A program made the position numbers and the translations under genes. A stretch of 64,000 nucleotides of DNA from positions 46,156,501 through 46,220,500 of the forward strand of contig NC_069373.1 in NCBI RefSeq assembly GCF_021730395.1. Reading direction: 5' to 3'. Within the stretch, counting starts at the first letter, position 1, and the number at the start of each line of letters is the position of its first letter. Shown here one piece after another: positions 20,701-32,100 of this stretch. This DNA is from Mercenaria mercenaria. Its lineage: Eukaryota > Mollusca > Bivalvia > Venerida > Veneridae. Below the pieces are notes generated by a model. It was not told where the DNA came from. It ran no database searches and saw nothing but the letters and a program-made list of their open reading frames with translations.

Positions 20701-23255
20701 AGTTTTGTGAACGCTCAAAGTAATTACCCGGTACCAAATATTTTTCCATATGCAATATATAGAAAACATTTTCTCTGTAAATATATAATTTTACTCCGAA
20801 TTGATACCGTCACCCTACCCTAACCAATGCACCGAATCGGCAATGTAACCCCTCAAATTGTAGATCACAATCTTAAATGTAAAGATATATCTTTAATGAC
20901 AGGGAGGGACGAACACATAAGTCACTGTAGCCCGAGATTAAAACAAGCATGTAATGCTACTTTTTTTCCTGCGTTGAGTCGTATACAGATGCGTTTTGTG
21001 GAAGCTGAAGAAAATTTACTACTGACATACTAGTATATCTTCGGTCGCAGTAGCATGAATGACTTAGGCTTTTAATATCGTGTGAGGTTCTCATTTACGT
21101 TGAGCCCTATACGGATAGGTTTTCTGAAAGCTCAAAGTAATCACCCGGTACCATGTATGTTTTCCATATGCAACATATAGGGAACATTTACTCTGTAAAT
21201 ATATAATTTTACTCCAAATTGATACCGTCACCCTGCCCTAACCAATGCACCTAATCGGCAATGTATCCCCTCAAATTATAGATCACAATCTTAACTGTAA
21301 AGATATACATTCAATGACAGGGAGGGACAAACACATAAGTCACTGTAGCCCGAAATTAAAACAGGCTTGTAATGCGATTTTCGTTCCTGCGTTGAGTCGT
21401 ATATGGATGCGTTTTGTAATCACCCGGTACCATGTATGTTTTCCATATGCAACATATAGGGAACATTTACTCTGTAAATATATAATTTTACTCCAAATTG
21501 ATACCGTCACCCTGCCCTAACCAATGCACCTAATCGGCAATGTAACCCCTCAAGTTGTATATCGCAATCTTAAATGTAAAAATATATCTTCAATGCCAAG
21601 GAGGGACAAACATATAATTCACTGTAGCCCGAGATTAAAACAGACTTGAAATGCGATTTTCATTCCTGCGTTGAGTCGTATATGGATGCGTTTTGTAAAA
21701 GCTGAAAAAAAAATTCACTAGTAACATATATCTCCGTTCGCAGTAGCATGAATGACTGAGGCTTTTAATATCGTGTGAGGTCCTCATTTACGTTGAGCCC
21801 TTTACGGATACGGTTTGTGAAAGCTCAAAGTAATCACCCGGTACCATATTTTTTTTCCATATGCAACGTATATATTTGCTCTGTAAATATATAATTTTAG
21901 TCCGAATTGATACCGTCGCCCTGCCCTATCCAAAGCACCGAATCGGCAATGTAACCCCTCAAATTGTAGATCACAATCTTAACTGTAAAGATATACCTTT
22001 AATGACAAGAAGGGACAAACACATTACCAAAGATTAAAACAGGCTTGTAATGCGATGTTCGTTCCTGCGTAGGGTCGTATGCGGATGAGTTTTGTGAAAG
22101 CTGAAAAAAATTGACTTGAGACATATATCTTAGTTCGCAGTAGCATGAATGACTTAGGCTTTTAATATCGTGTGAAGTCCTCATTTACATTGAGCCCTAT
22201 ACGGATAAGTTTTCTGAAAGCTCAAAGTAATCACCCGGTACCATATATTTTTTCCATATGCAACGTATAGGAAACATTTGCTCTGTAAATATATAATTTT
22301 ACTCCAAATTGATACCGTCACCCTGCCCTAACCAATGCACCGAATCAGCAATGTAACCCCTCAAACTGTGGATCACAATCTTAACTATAAAGATATACCT
22401 TTAATGACAGGGAGGGACAAACACATAAGTCACTGTAGCTCGAAATTAAAACAGGCTTGTAATGCGATTTTCGTTCCTGCGTTGAGTGGTATACGGATGT
22501 GTCTTGTGAAAGCTGAGTAAAAATGACTAGTGATATATATCTTAGGCCGCAGTAGCATGAATGATTAAGGCTTTTAATATCGTGTGAGGTCCTCATTTAC
22601 ATTGAGCCCTTTAAAGATAAGTTTTGTGAAAGCTCAAAGTAATCACCCGGTACCATAAATGTTTTCCGTATGCAACGTATAGAAAACATTTGCTCTGTAA
22701 ATATATATATTTTTACTCCAAATTGATACAGTCACCCTGCCCTGACCAATGCACCTAATCGGCAATGTATCCCCTCAAATTATAGATCACAATCTTAACT
22801 GTAAAGATATACATTCAATGACAGGGAGGGACAAACACATAAGTCACTGTAGCCCGAAATTAAAACAGGCTTGTAATGCGATTTTCGTTCCTGCGTTGAG
22901 CCGTATACGGATGCGTTTTGTGAAAGCTGGAAAAAAAATGACTAGTGATACATATCTTAGGTCGCAGTAGCATGAATGACTAAGGCTTTTAATATCGTGT
23001 GAGGTCCTCATTTACGTTGAGCCCTTTACAGATAACTTTTGTGAAAGCTCAAGGCAATCACCCAGTACCATATATTTTTCCATATGCAACGTATAGGAAA
23101 CATTTGCACTGTAAATAAATAATTTTAATCGGCAATGTAACCCCTCAGATTGTAGATCACAATCTTAACTGTAACGATATCTTTTAATGACAGGGAGGGA
23201 CAAACACTTAAGACACTGTAGACCGAGATTAAAACAGGCTTGTAATGTGATTTTT
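17780..23255. repeat. Satellite array, ~413-bp unit, about 14 copies
   Basis: The anchor GCCCGAGATTAAAACAGG (with variants) recurs near 17802, 18453, 18868, 19280, 19690, 20102, 20517, 20930, 21350, 21625, 22027, 22440, 22852 and 23222, usually 410-415 bp apart. The first interval is longer (a ~238-bp partial duplication around 17925-18400) and the 21350 and 22852 intervals are shortened by internal deletions. Each unit holds two related sub-blocks about 120 bp apart: TGAGTCGTATACGGATGCG and TGAGCCCTATACGGATAAG, both followed by TTTTGTGAAAGCT. Minus-strand frames starting MRTSHDIKSLSHSC recur only because the units recur; they are not genes. Confidence 0.95.
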
Positions 23256-24539
23256 ATCTTTCTAATATTGACGCACTACCAGTTATCGGGATTTCACGCA
23301 AACACATTTTCCTTCCTTTTTAACTACAAGTCGCTACTTAACTGACCGCGATACACTGAACGTAAGTTTTACATCACCGATCTAAGAATTATGATCTTTT
23401 TCTTTTATTTCTGTTCATTTAATACTTCGTTTTTCTGTCTCGTTCCCGTTGAACTTGCAGCGTCCTTAATCACCGAAAGTATGTCAATCAGTATTTCCTG
23501 ACGCAATAGTATCGTGTCACCGATTATGTACTACATCTCGCATTTGTGTAGAAGTCAGTAAAGTCCGTGAAGACCGATTCATACTTCATTTTTCCCGCCT
23601 TTCATCCGCACGTGTATTCTGTCTGGCACGTGGCGCGTATGAATATATCAGTAATGGCTGTTTCGCATACGCATCAAAAACTGAACCGGGGAAAAAGAAA
23701 TGACATGGAGGCAGGCCGAAACAGAAATATGCGTTAATTGAGTAAAAAACTTTTGCATGTATATCACATTTCCCTAATATTAGTTGAATTTTTTCCATGC
23801 TGCACAACTACTTGAATCATCTGCAATTCCACACAAAATCGTATGTTAATAAATCAATGGTACTGATTACATTAACCGATGCCGACGGAACTGACATGTC
23901 GTCATCATTAATATTAAGGACATATCTGCCTCAGGTATTTTAATATATCTGTTAAGCACTAACCGATTCAGAAACCTTTTTTTCACAAAAAATGTGTAAG
24001 TCTCTAAAGAAAACCAACATCATAATATTCCCAACAGTCAGTCTCGTTTATAATTATGTGAAGTCACTAATGTTGCACACAATCATATTTACTGCAGTAT
24101 TACTCAAATGTTTTCTCTGCTAATACGTGGCCTAACATGTATTTGAACTATAGTTGTTCAGTAAAATTGCTTATGCATCAATGCAAAGTTAAACTGTATA
24201 AAATCGCGAACATCAATTTCTTTGAAATATCTGCATGTTTATCTGATTTGCAAGGTGAATTTATCGTCTGTTAGTTTCCAATTATATTTTGCTCACAGAT
24301 GAATGTAAATAATAGACATACCTATCATAAGTAAGTGCATATTTGCCGTTAAAGAGTTAATTAAAAAGCCAGTATCGTAAAAAGAAACTTTTTTAAACAT
24401 ATTACGCTGAAGTAAATAAAATATGTGACTTGCGGAGTATTTCACACCTTTTCCTAAATATAACCAGTCTTAAATCATTTCCATTATAGGTTAAACAGTA
24501 TGTAGGCAAAAAGATCTCAAGTTGTTACTTTCACATTTA
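23256..24539. other. Unassigned intergenic DNA
   Basis: Single-copy-looking sequence after the satellite breaks off. No exon with splice context, no RNA gene and no inverted repeat that I can support. Confidence 0.4.
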
Positions 24540-24745
24540 GCCGTTTAAAGGCACTGGCCTCCAGATTTTCGCTTGAATTTCGGTCATATTTTGAACATTA
24601 GAACACGATTTTTGTTTCTAATCTGTCTTAAAATGCCAAACCAAGATAAAATCTTAAGAAATATAGAAATATTTCTTTTTTGTTGTTGTTTTTGTTGTTG
24701 TTGTCGTCGTCGTACAATCAGGAGGTCAATACCTTTAAAGCAAGT
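24540..24745. mobile_element. Small MITE-like element with imperfect terminal inverted repeats
   Basis: TTTAAAGGCACTGGCCTCC at the left is matched by the inverse GGAGGTCAATACCTTTAAA at the right. The interior holds a TTGTTG/GTCGTC simple run. Non-coding. Confidence 0.55.
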
Positions 24746-26040
24746 TTACTAAAACTTGTACTGCGTGAAATCATTATTCTAAAAATGGATGACTAAATTT
24801 CCATAAATCATGTCCAAATAAATCACAAGTCTTGTCGGCGTCAGGGCATGAAGTCATGATACATGTTTTAGTGACTCAAAATGATTCTTCCGATACTATA
24901 TCGCTATAAATATTTTCGTACACTGTTCCGGGAAGATTTTTCTAATGTTTCGATTTTTGTACATTTAATAATTATAGGTGGTGGGGGTTAGTAGAAAATT
25001 CATAATTATGGGTAGTGGCGTTGGAGGAAAATCAAAAATCATGGAAAGTGGGGTTAGGGAGGAAAATGAAAAAATATAGGTGGTGGTTTTTTTTTTTCGA
25101 AAGTGCCTTCCGACCCTCCCATACAATTAATTCTAGAACTGTCCTTATAACATTCACTTACTTTTATCAACTACATGTACGTATGCGAACGATTCGATAT
25201 CAAAGTTTACAATTAATTTACTCTTAGTTATATTTGCTTATTATGTGTTCTCCTCCTAGAATGAAGATACAAATATCAACTTGCATGTGACGCTTTACGT
25301 ACATGGCATCTAACGTTAAAACGTTGAGTTTTACGTCCAAAAATCGAAAGGGCAGTTTGTCTTCAACATAATATTGTGGAAAACTGAAAACGTAAAGTTC
25401 CCTTTTTTACTTGACATTTCATTTATAAATTGATCACTTGTGCTGCAAATCAGACTTTTATTGGGCCTGTAGTTTTTTAAAGATGTCATTTTTGCGTATA
25501 TTTGCCGATTTTTTGTCAACATTTTATATCAGCAGAAACATTGGTTGCTCTATCAAATGATAAATGTCAGTTGTAATATGGTGCGATACCACTTATAAAC
25601 ACGCTAGTCCTAATATAAATTAAATAAAGTTTCAAAATGTAAAGTTTGGCTGATTTTAAATCGTAACTAGGCATTTTAGAATACTCAAAAACGGCGGTTT
25701 TGATGCATTTTGGTGCCCTAAGTTGCGACGTTCGTGACGTCATCACTGATAACGTATTGTTGCCAAGACGACGGAAAAGTAATTAGGAACCCTAATGCTA
25801 CAGCTGGACCAAGTTTCATCAAAATCGGATGGAATGCCATATTTGACGAATAAGGTATCGATCCACCTTAAGTGTTTGTCGCTCTACTTCGTGTGTATTT
25901 AGCTTGTGGTTACAATAAGAGATGTATCGCTTTGGAATCGGTGCAGTGGTAAGGACAGGATGACGTTCTCAATTTAGACAGAATTAAAAATTTGACCTTG
26001 CGCAAGTTAATATACACGACCTACTAAATACATTTGGTGC
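24746..26040. other. Unassigned intergenic DNA
   Basis: Contains G-rich GGTGG motifs at 24975-25090. A stretch at 25690-25880 (GTGCCCTAAGTTGCGACG to GATCCACCTTAAG) has the feel of a dispersed repeat but lacks visible ends. No gene is supported. Confidence 0.35.
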
Positions 26041-26059
26041 TGTTTGATTTGCTATTGTT

Positions 26060-26140
26060 TCATTGCGTCACAAAACTCATCCTTATACGGCTCAACGCAA
26101 GTGAGGACTGGGTACGGTATTACAAGCCTTAGTAATTTTA
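26060..26140 (-). repeat. Orphan inverted segment of the 413-bp satellite family
   Basis: Read on the minus strand, this carries GTTGAGCCGTATAAGGATGAG then TTTTGTGA, preceded by CTAAGGCTTGTAATACCG and GTCCTCA, in the same order as the second sub-block of the 17.8-23.3 kb satellite. It is clearly diverged (roughly one base in five by eye), lies about 2.8 kb beyond the array and is inverted. Confidence 0.7.
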
Positions 26141-26360
26141 GTATTTGTTTCTATATTGCAATGAAAATATATCTTTGTATTAAAATTATTATTTGCAAAG
26201 GGGACACATATCAAAGGTCGGAAATGGCTATGCCCAAGAATTTTACGAAGTTTGTAAATCACGTCTCCATAAAAACAGGTTGTGAAATACCTTGTCGCAG
26301 AAGAGCTTTTTTTTATTACTTTTAAATTTAATCACTAGTTCAGTATAAGGGTTATAACAT

Positions 26361-26775
26361 TTACCATTTATGATAACTGTAGCCATGCTGAATGAGCTTT
26401 CTGATAATAGCAATATTACGTAGATTTAAGTCTTCAACAGGACTACAGGCTCTGGTAAAATTTATTAGTTGTGAAATACAAACGCCACAAGATGTGGCAC
26501 GGGATACATCTCCACCAAGGTGAGGGAAATTGACACTATCAAAATTAAAATTGTCTCCCTTATCATGTTTTTTCCGTACGTATAATACCATTATTAATGG
26601 AGAGATGTAAATGTAAAAGCGAAGCACTGGTATCATCATTGTTAGCTCTATTTGACTGAAGCTCAACAGGATAAATATTTGTAACCATAGGAGCAAGATA
26701 TGGATTATCCAGAACATTCTGTATCCAAGTAATATTTGGCGGACAATGTGTCATATTTTTACTTGACAACGCCAT
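26361..26775 (-). mobile_element. Retroelement reverse-transcriptase fossil (family uncertain)
   Basis: Minus-strand sequence resembles the C-terminal flank of a reverse-transcriptase protein type common in invertebrate and fish genomes, recognisable from short signatures such as DNFNFDSVNFPHLGGD and CGVCISQLINFTRACS. I cannot decide between a Penelope-like, LTR-type or other retroelement, so it is treated as a fossil. It is a broken partial copy with at least one interruption, has no terminal repeats or tail in view, and is probably old. Confidence 0.6.
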
Positions 26776-28140
26776 TTTTCTAAATATAATATTGCTCGAT
26801 GGGTATTTTTTATCGATTCTTAACTAAGCAACAATCTGTATACTTTTTTGACAATTATCGGTGGGTAATAAATTTGTCATTAACAGAACGACAGTCTATT
26901 TCAAAACAGTTATAATGGCGGAACTAAGGCCCAGTCTTGTGGTAATTTATTATACTGTAACTATTTTTGTAACAAGCATACCATAAGGTAATATAATGTA
27001 ATGTAACATTACGTTACATATAATGAATTAGCAAGTCAATAAGAAAATAGCACATAGACTTGTCTCATAATATTCAAAATGTCTACTCATTATTATGATA
27101 GGGTCTGTACAAACGGACACATCTTTTCAGAAACGCTTAACGTGTGCAACATCATTGTAACATTCTTGTAACTACTGATGGTTTCCTTTGCTGATTTTAA
27201 TAATTGGGTATAACATCCGTAACATTTTTATTACAAATAGATATAATATTATCTTTTCAGAAACGAGTTACGTATGTAACACCCTTGCAGCACCCTTGTA
27301 ACTTCTATATGACACTACTGATGTCGTTTTGTGACCGATTTTAAGAGATCTGATGTATCAGGCATAACATTTGACTATAAATAAACAGCTGTTTTCAGAC
27401 ACTCGTAACGTTAGTTACATCCGCGTAACATCCATGTAAGATCCTTCTCATGTATGTATGAAACTACTGAATACAGATATCCTATTTTAAGCCACACATG
27501 TAGGTAAACGTTTAGGTTCGAAACAATGCAAATGGACCCAAGTAAACTGAAGATACAGAATAAAGACTAACATTGAGACAACAATGATTATCATTTTTAT
27601 GACGTCATGATCAATGCACAAAAACAATAGTCGTTTAAGTATTGTCAGCTCGAGGAAGTAACACTTTATAAAGAGGGAACTGTTGTACAAGGACACATCA
27701 GAACAAAGCGCAGGCAATTTATGTCCGTAAAACAAAATTAATTACGTTTTGAAAAGTGCACAACATGTAGTTCGTTCTGTGTTAATACGTGTAGCGTATT
27801 TAAGTAAAAAATCTGAATAAAGGAGGCTACTATATGGAACAAACATGTCGTGTCATTACACGTAAATCCGTTATACCTTTAGTTTACCTCAGGTAGAAAT
27901 GCAAGCGGTGAGCTTTTAGTATCGTTAAATGTTCGCCGTGCGATTTTTAAAAAAAAATGTCACTGAAATTCTGCGAATCATTCTGGTCTATTAAAAACAT
28001 GGCTACAATAGTGTGGCGCGTTACTTTTCCCCTTATCTACCAAATTCTGTCAAACCTCCGTACACATTACCCTACTACTATTACTCAACACCCCATTCCT
28101 GCCTGCACCAAATTTTAGTTATTGTGTTCTTAATATTGTC
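26776..28140. repeat. Unassigned DNA with a weak ~130-bp triplication
   Basis: Between about 27120 and 27470 three diverged segments start near CTTTTCAGAAACG (27124, 27254) and TTTTCAGACACTCG (27393). Each continues with GTAACAT/GTAACTTC motifs and a CTACTGA motif. The rest, including a C/T-rich part at 28020-28140, shows no gene. Confidence 0.4.
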
Positions 28141-28742
28141 CATCCATTCCAACATTACCACCACATTATTCCACCTCGTCCTTCTGTAAGAAAGATTTTA
28201 GGATCGTTGGATGCCCGTCGTCCATAATTTCTGTTAAAACCACATAACCAATTTCGACCAAGCTTCAGATGTACTTTGGTTGTCCCCTTTAAAAGTCTTA
28301 CCAATAAACACTTAAGGTACACCCTTGTATTGTAATTAGTGTAAATTAATTTTGCCAAAATGACCCCCCAAAAAGACAACATATCTTACTTGTTCTACGG
28401 TATGTCTATGTCAAAACACGTCCAACCAAAAGTTTTGAATACTTCCAAATGCTTTATATTTATACGGTGAAACTTTTACCCCACTTATATACAAACAACA
28501 CACACATTCTATAAAGTATTGAAAAAAGTCGGGAGACGCCCATATTAAAATCCAAGCCATTCAATAACTATTTTATCATATGACATCAGAAATAAATTTT
28601 CATATCTTTTCTACCAAGTTTTGGCTTAAGCCCTAAAAATTCTTTTTTATAGATATTAATCTATATCTATTAAAACTTGTAATTTATTAAGGAGCCATGC
28701 AATAATTATCATTACCTCACTAGCAGAAAAACAACACATCTA
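28141..28742. other. Intergenic, probable dispersed repeat remnant
   Basis: The segment around 28200-28320 (GTCGTCCATAATTTCTG, then AACCACATAACCAATTTCGACC) resembles a sequence I associate with bivalve repeats but has no visible ends. No gene is supported. Confidence 0.3.
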
Positions 28743-28919
28743 CAGTCAAACCTGTCTACAAGATCGCCCTTGGGAGGGCCAAAATGTGGTCTTTATTGAA
28801 AGGTGGTCTATATTCACAGGTTTAAATACACTGTAAATGTTAAAATGGGAAACAAAACATGTGGTCTTTAGAGCCAGGTGGTCTCTGTTCAGAGGTGGTC
28901 TGTAACACAAGTTTGACTG
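28743..28919. mobile_element. Tc1/mariner-type MITE with TA target duplication
   Basis: Terminal inverted repeats CAGTCAAACCTGT and ACAAGTTTGACTG are flanked by TA on both sides (28741-28742 and 28920-28921), the target used by Tc1/mariner transposases. The interior repeats GGTGGTC motifs. It is 177 bp long and non-coding. Confidence 0.8.
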
Positions 28920-29150
28920 TATTCTATAAAGTGTTGACAAATAGGATCCTTCCATATGATAAACCTCGTATCTTTTCAAAATAAAACATTCAATATTAGA
29001 AATTAATCAAGTAGTTGTTGATAACGATACTTGATTCAAAACGATATGCCGTTTCAATACTTCAGTACAAAAATATAATATAATCTCGTGATACGGCTGT
29101 GAATTTAACTTCCGTTTTTGTGTCGATGTATGAATACAGCGTTATCAACC

Positions 29151-29156
29151 ATGGCG
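29151..29156 (+). CDS. Gene 1, putative start exon (ATGGCG)
   Basis: ATG in a good Kozak setting (AACCATGG) is followed after two codons by a strong donor GTAAGT. Phase 0 agrees with the next exon, which is open from its first base. The earlier overlapping ATG at 29130 would put the next exon in a frame with a stop, so it was not chosen. Confidence 0.45.
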
Positions 29157-32100
29157 GTAAGTGCAGTTTTTATATATATATATATATTGTCAGTAAAACG
29201 CAATTTTAAGTATCTTTTTTCATATCGTATTGTGTTGGGTTATTTTTTGTGTAAGTTTATACTATGTCATATAGTGTGCATGTATGTTAAGTTAAACATA
29301 TAGAGCGTATAACAGTTGAGACAATGTATCTTGGTTTATGTTTAGGAGTATTTGTTCATTTTTCTTAACATCCACTTTTACTCTTTCGTGGTGGTAATAC
29401 TCTAACAGTAGAAAGATTTAGATCGAAAAATGTACGATAAAAGTGATGAGATTGTTCAGCCTGCAAAAGTGTAAAACAAAGTGGAGATTACGTTTGAAAT
29501 TCGACCTTAAAAGGGAGATTCAGTTTGACAAACAGTAATAGGAAAAAAGGAGATTCATTTAAGAAATAGTGAACCATGATTTGTTTTATTTTTTTCGTGA
29601 CATCTCATATTATCAGACATCATCGTGATACTACTTTTGTTTCCTTTAATCAAAGGAGAAAGATAATAAAATAGATCTATATAAAATGTCTGAACCTCTT
29701 TCAGCATACTTACATACTTACAGCAGCTGTACATTAGCTGCAGTTAAATACCAACAGCAGTTACATATCAACAGCAGTTACATATCAACAGCAGTTACAT
29801 ATCAACAGCAGTTACATACCAACAGCAGTTACATATCAAAAGCTGATTGATATCAACCGTTACAGCAGCTACATTTCAACGGTTGTTACGTATCAATAAC
29901 TGATCGAAATAAAACAGCTAGATATAAACACAAGTTACAAGTCAACAGCAGTTACGTATGAGTGACAGCTACATATCAATAACTGATCGATATGAAAACA
30001 ACATATCACAGCAGCTACATATCACTAACTGATCAACATGAAAACTACATACTGTATCAACAGTAGTTACATATCAACAGCAGCTATACATATCAACAGC
30101 AGTTACATATCAGTAACTGATCGATATGAAAACTGCATATTAACAGCAGTTACATATCAACAGCAGCTACATATCAGTAACTGATCGATAGAAAACTGCA
30201 TATTAACAGCAGTTACATATCAGTAACTGATCGATATGAAAACTACATATTAACAGCAGTTACATATCAGTAACTGATCGATATGAAAACTGCATATTAA
30301 CAGCAGTTACATATCAACAGCAGCTACATATCAGTAACTGATCGATATGAAAACTGCATATTAACAGCAGTTACATATCAGTAACTGATCGATATGAAAA
30401 CTACATATTAACAGCAGCTACATATCAGTAACTGATCGATATGAAAACTGCATATTAACAGCAGTTACATATCAACAGCAGCTACATATCAGTAACTGAT
30501 CGATATGAAAACTGCATATTAACAGCAGTTACATATCAGTAACTGATCGATATGAAAACTGCATGTTAACAGCAGTTACATATCAGTAACTGATCGATAT
30601 GAAAACTACATATTAACAGCAGCTACATATCAGTAACTGATCGATATGAAAACTACATATTAACAGCAGCTACATATCAGTAACTGATCGATATGAAAAC
30701 TACATATTAACAGCAGTTACATATCAACAGCAGCTACATATCAGTAACTGATCGATATGAAAACTACATATTAACAGCAGCTACATATCAGTAACTGATC
30801 GATATGAAAACTACATATCAACATCAACTTCATATCAGGAACTGATCAATATGAAAAATACATATCGACAGCAGTTACATATCAACAGCAGCTACATATC
30901 AGTAACTGATCGATATGAAAACTACATATCAACAGCAGTTACATATCAACATCAACATCATATCAGGAACTGATCGATAGCAGTTACATATCAACATCAA
31001 CTTCATATCAGTAACTGATCGATATGAAAACTGCATATCAACAGCAGTTACATATTACATATTACCACCAGTTACATATCAATGATAATTACATTTGATC
31101 ATCAGCTTCATATCAACAGCAGTTACGTATCAACAGCAGTTACATATCAATAACTGATCAATATAAAAAGTACATATCAACAGTAGCTACGTATCAACAT
31201 CTGTCACATATAACATATTGTCAGCAGTTACATATCAACAACAGTTACATAATTATGAGCTTCATATCAACATCTGCACATCAGCTATAGAATACTACAA
31301 AATTATATACTAATAATACGATATTCTGGCCAAAATCGTACTTGCGTTTCAGAATTCAACAACAGAAAAGGTTCGGACAGAAATGGACCTGGCGGACTGT
31401 TGTAGTAAATGTGGATCTAATGAAAGTAAGTGTACTTTAGATAATGTTCATGTAAATATTACGGTTGCCTCGATAGTCTAGTGGTAGAGCGTCCGCTTCG
31501 AGTGCGGGAGGTTGTGGGTTCGATCACCGGCCGCGTCGTACCAAAGACGTGAAAAATGGTACCAGTAGCTCCCTTGCTTGGCGCTCAGCATTAAAAAAGG
31601 GGAAAGTGGCCTCTTTAATACCTCGAGGCGATGGATTCCATAAGGAATGAGGTGTCGAGAGTGATTAATATAAGTTGTAGAACTTGCTTCACAATCGACC
31701 TAAAAATAAATCATGTATAAACTATTATTGTTGTTTATCTACTCATTGTTATTGTTAAAGAACAGTTCGCATTTCAATTGCTCAGCGTGATGATGTACTT
31801 AAAGCGGAGTACATTTTGAAGTGGTTTGAAGAATAAACTATTACCCACTTACATATACTTCTAACAAAAAAACGCCTTAACTGATGATTAAATGAAATAT
31901 TATGTAACAGCACATAGGAAAACATAACATTTCTTTTGTATAAGATCTAATTTCTTGAACAAAGTGATTTGATAATTTTGTCTGAAACTATTTACATGTG
32001 TAACTTGCTAGGGACGACAATTGCTCTTACAAATAATGTATGATAAACATCCTGAATTTTACGAAATTAGTTGATTTAACACCATGAACTTGTATATCTT

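Noticed and set aside
20065-22596. Repeated minus-strand open frames starting MRTSHDIKSLSHSC in the satellite
   Set aside because: They recur once per satellite unit, differ by frame-breaking changes, and have no splice or domain context; the repetition comes from the DNA repeat.
26044-26325. Open frame SQNSSLYGSTQ... as a gene
   Set aside because: Its sequence comes from an inverted satellite relic, so the similarity to satellite-derived frames is not protein homology.
29705-31280. CRISPR-like array
   Set aside because: Units are contiguous and variable, without unique spacers of constant length, in a eukaryotic intron; it is a minisatellite.
31471-31545. tRNA gene with CGA-like anticodon loop
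   Set aside because: Same reason: it is the head of a SINE, repeated at 36638 with the same body.
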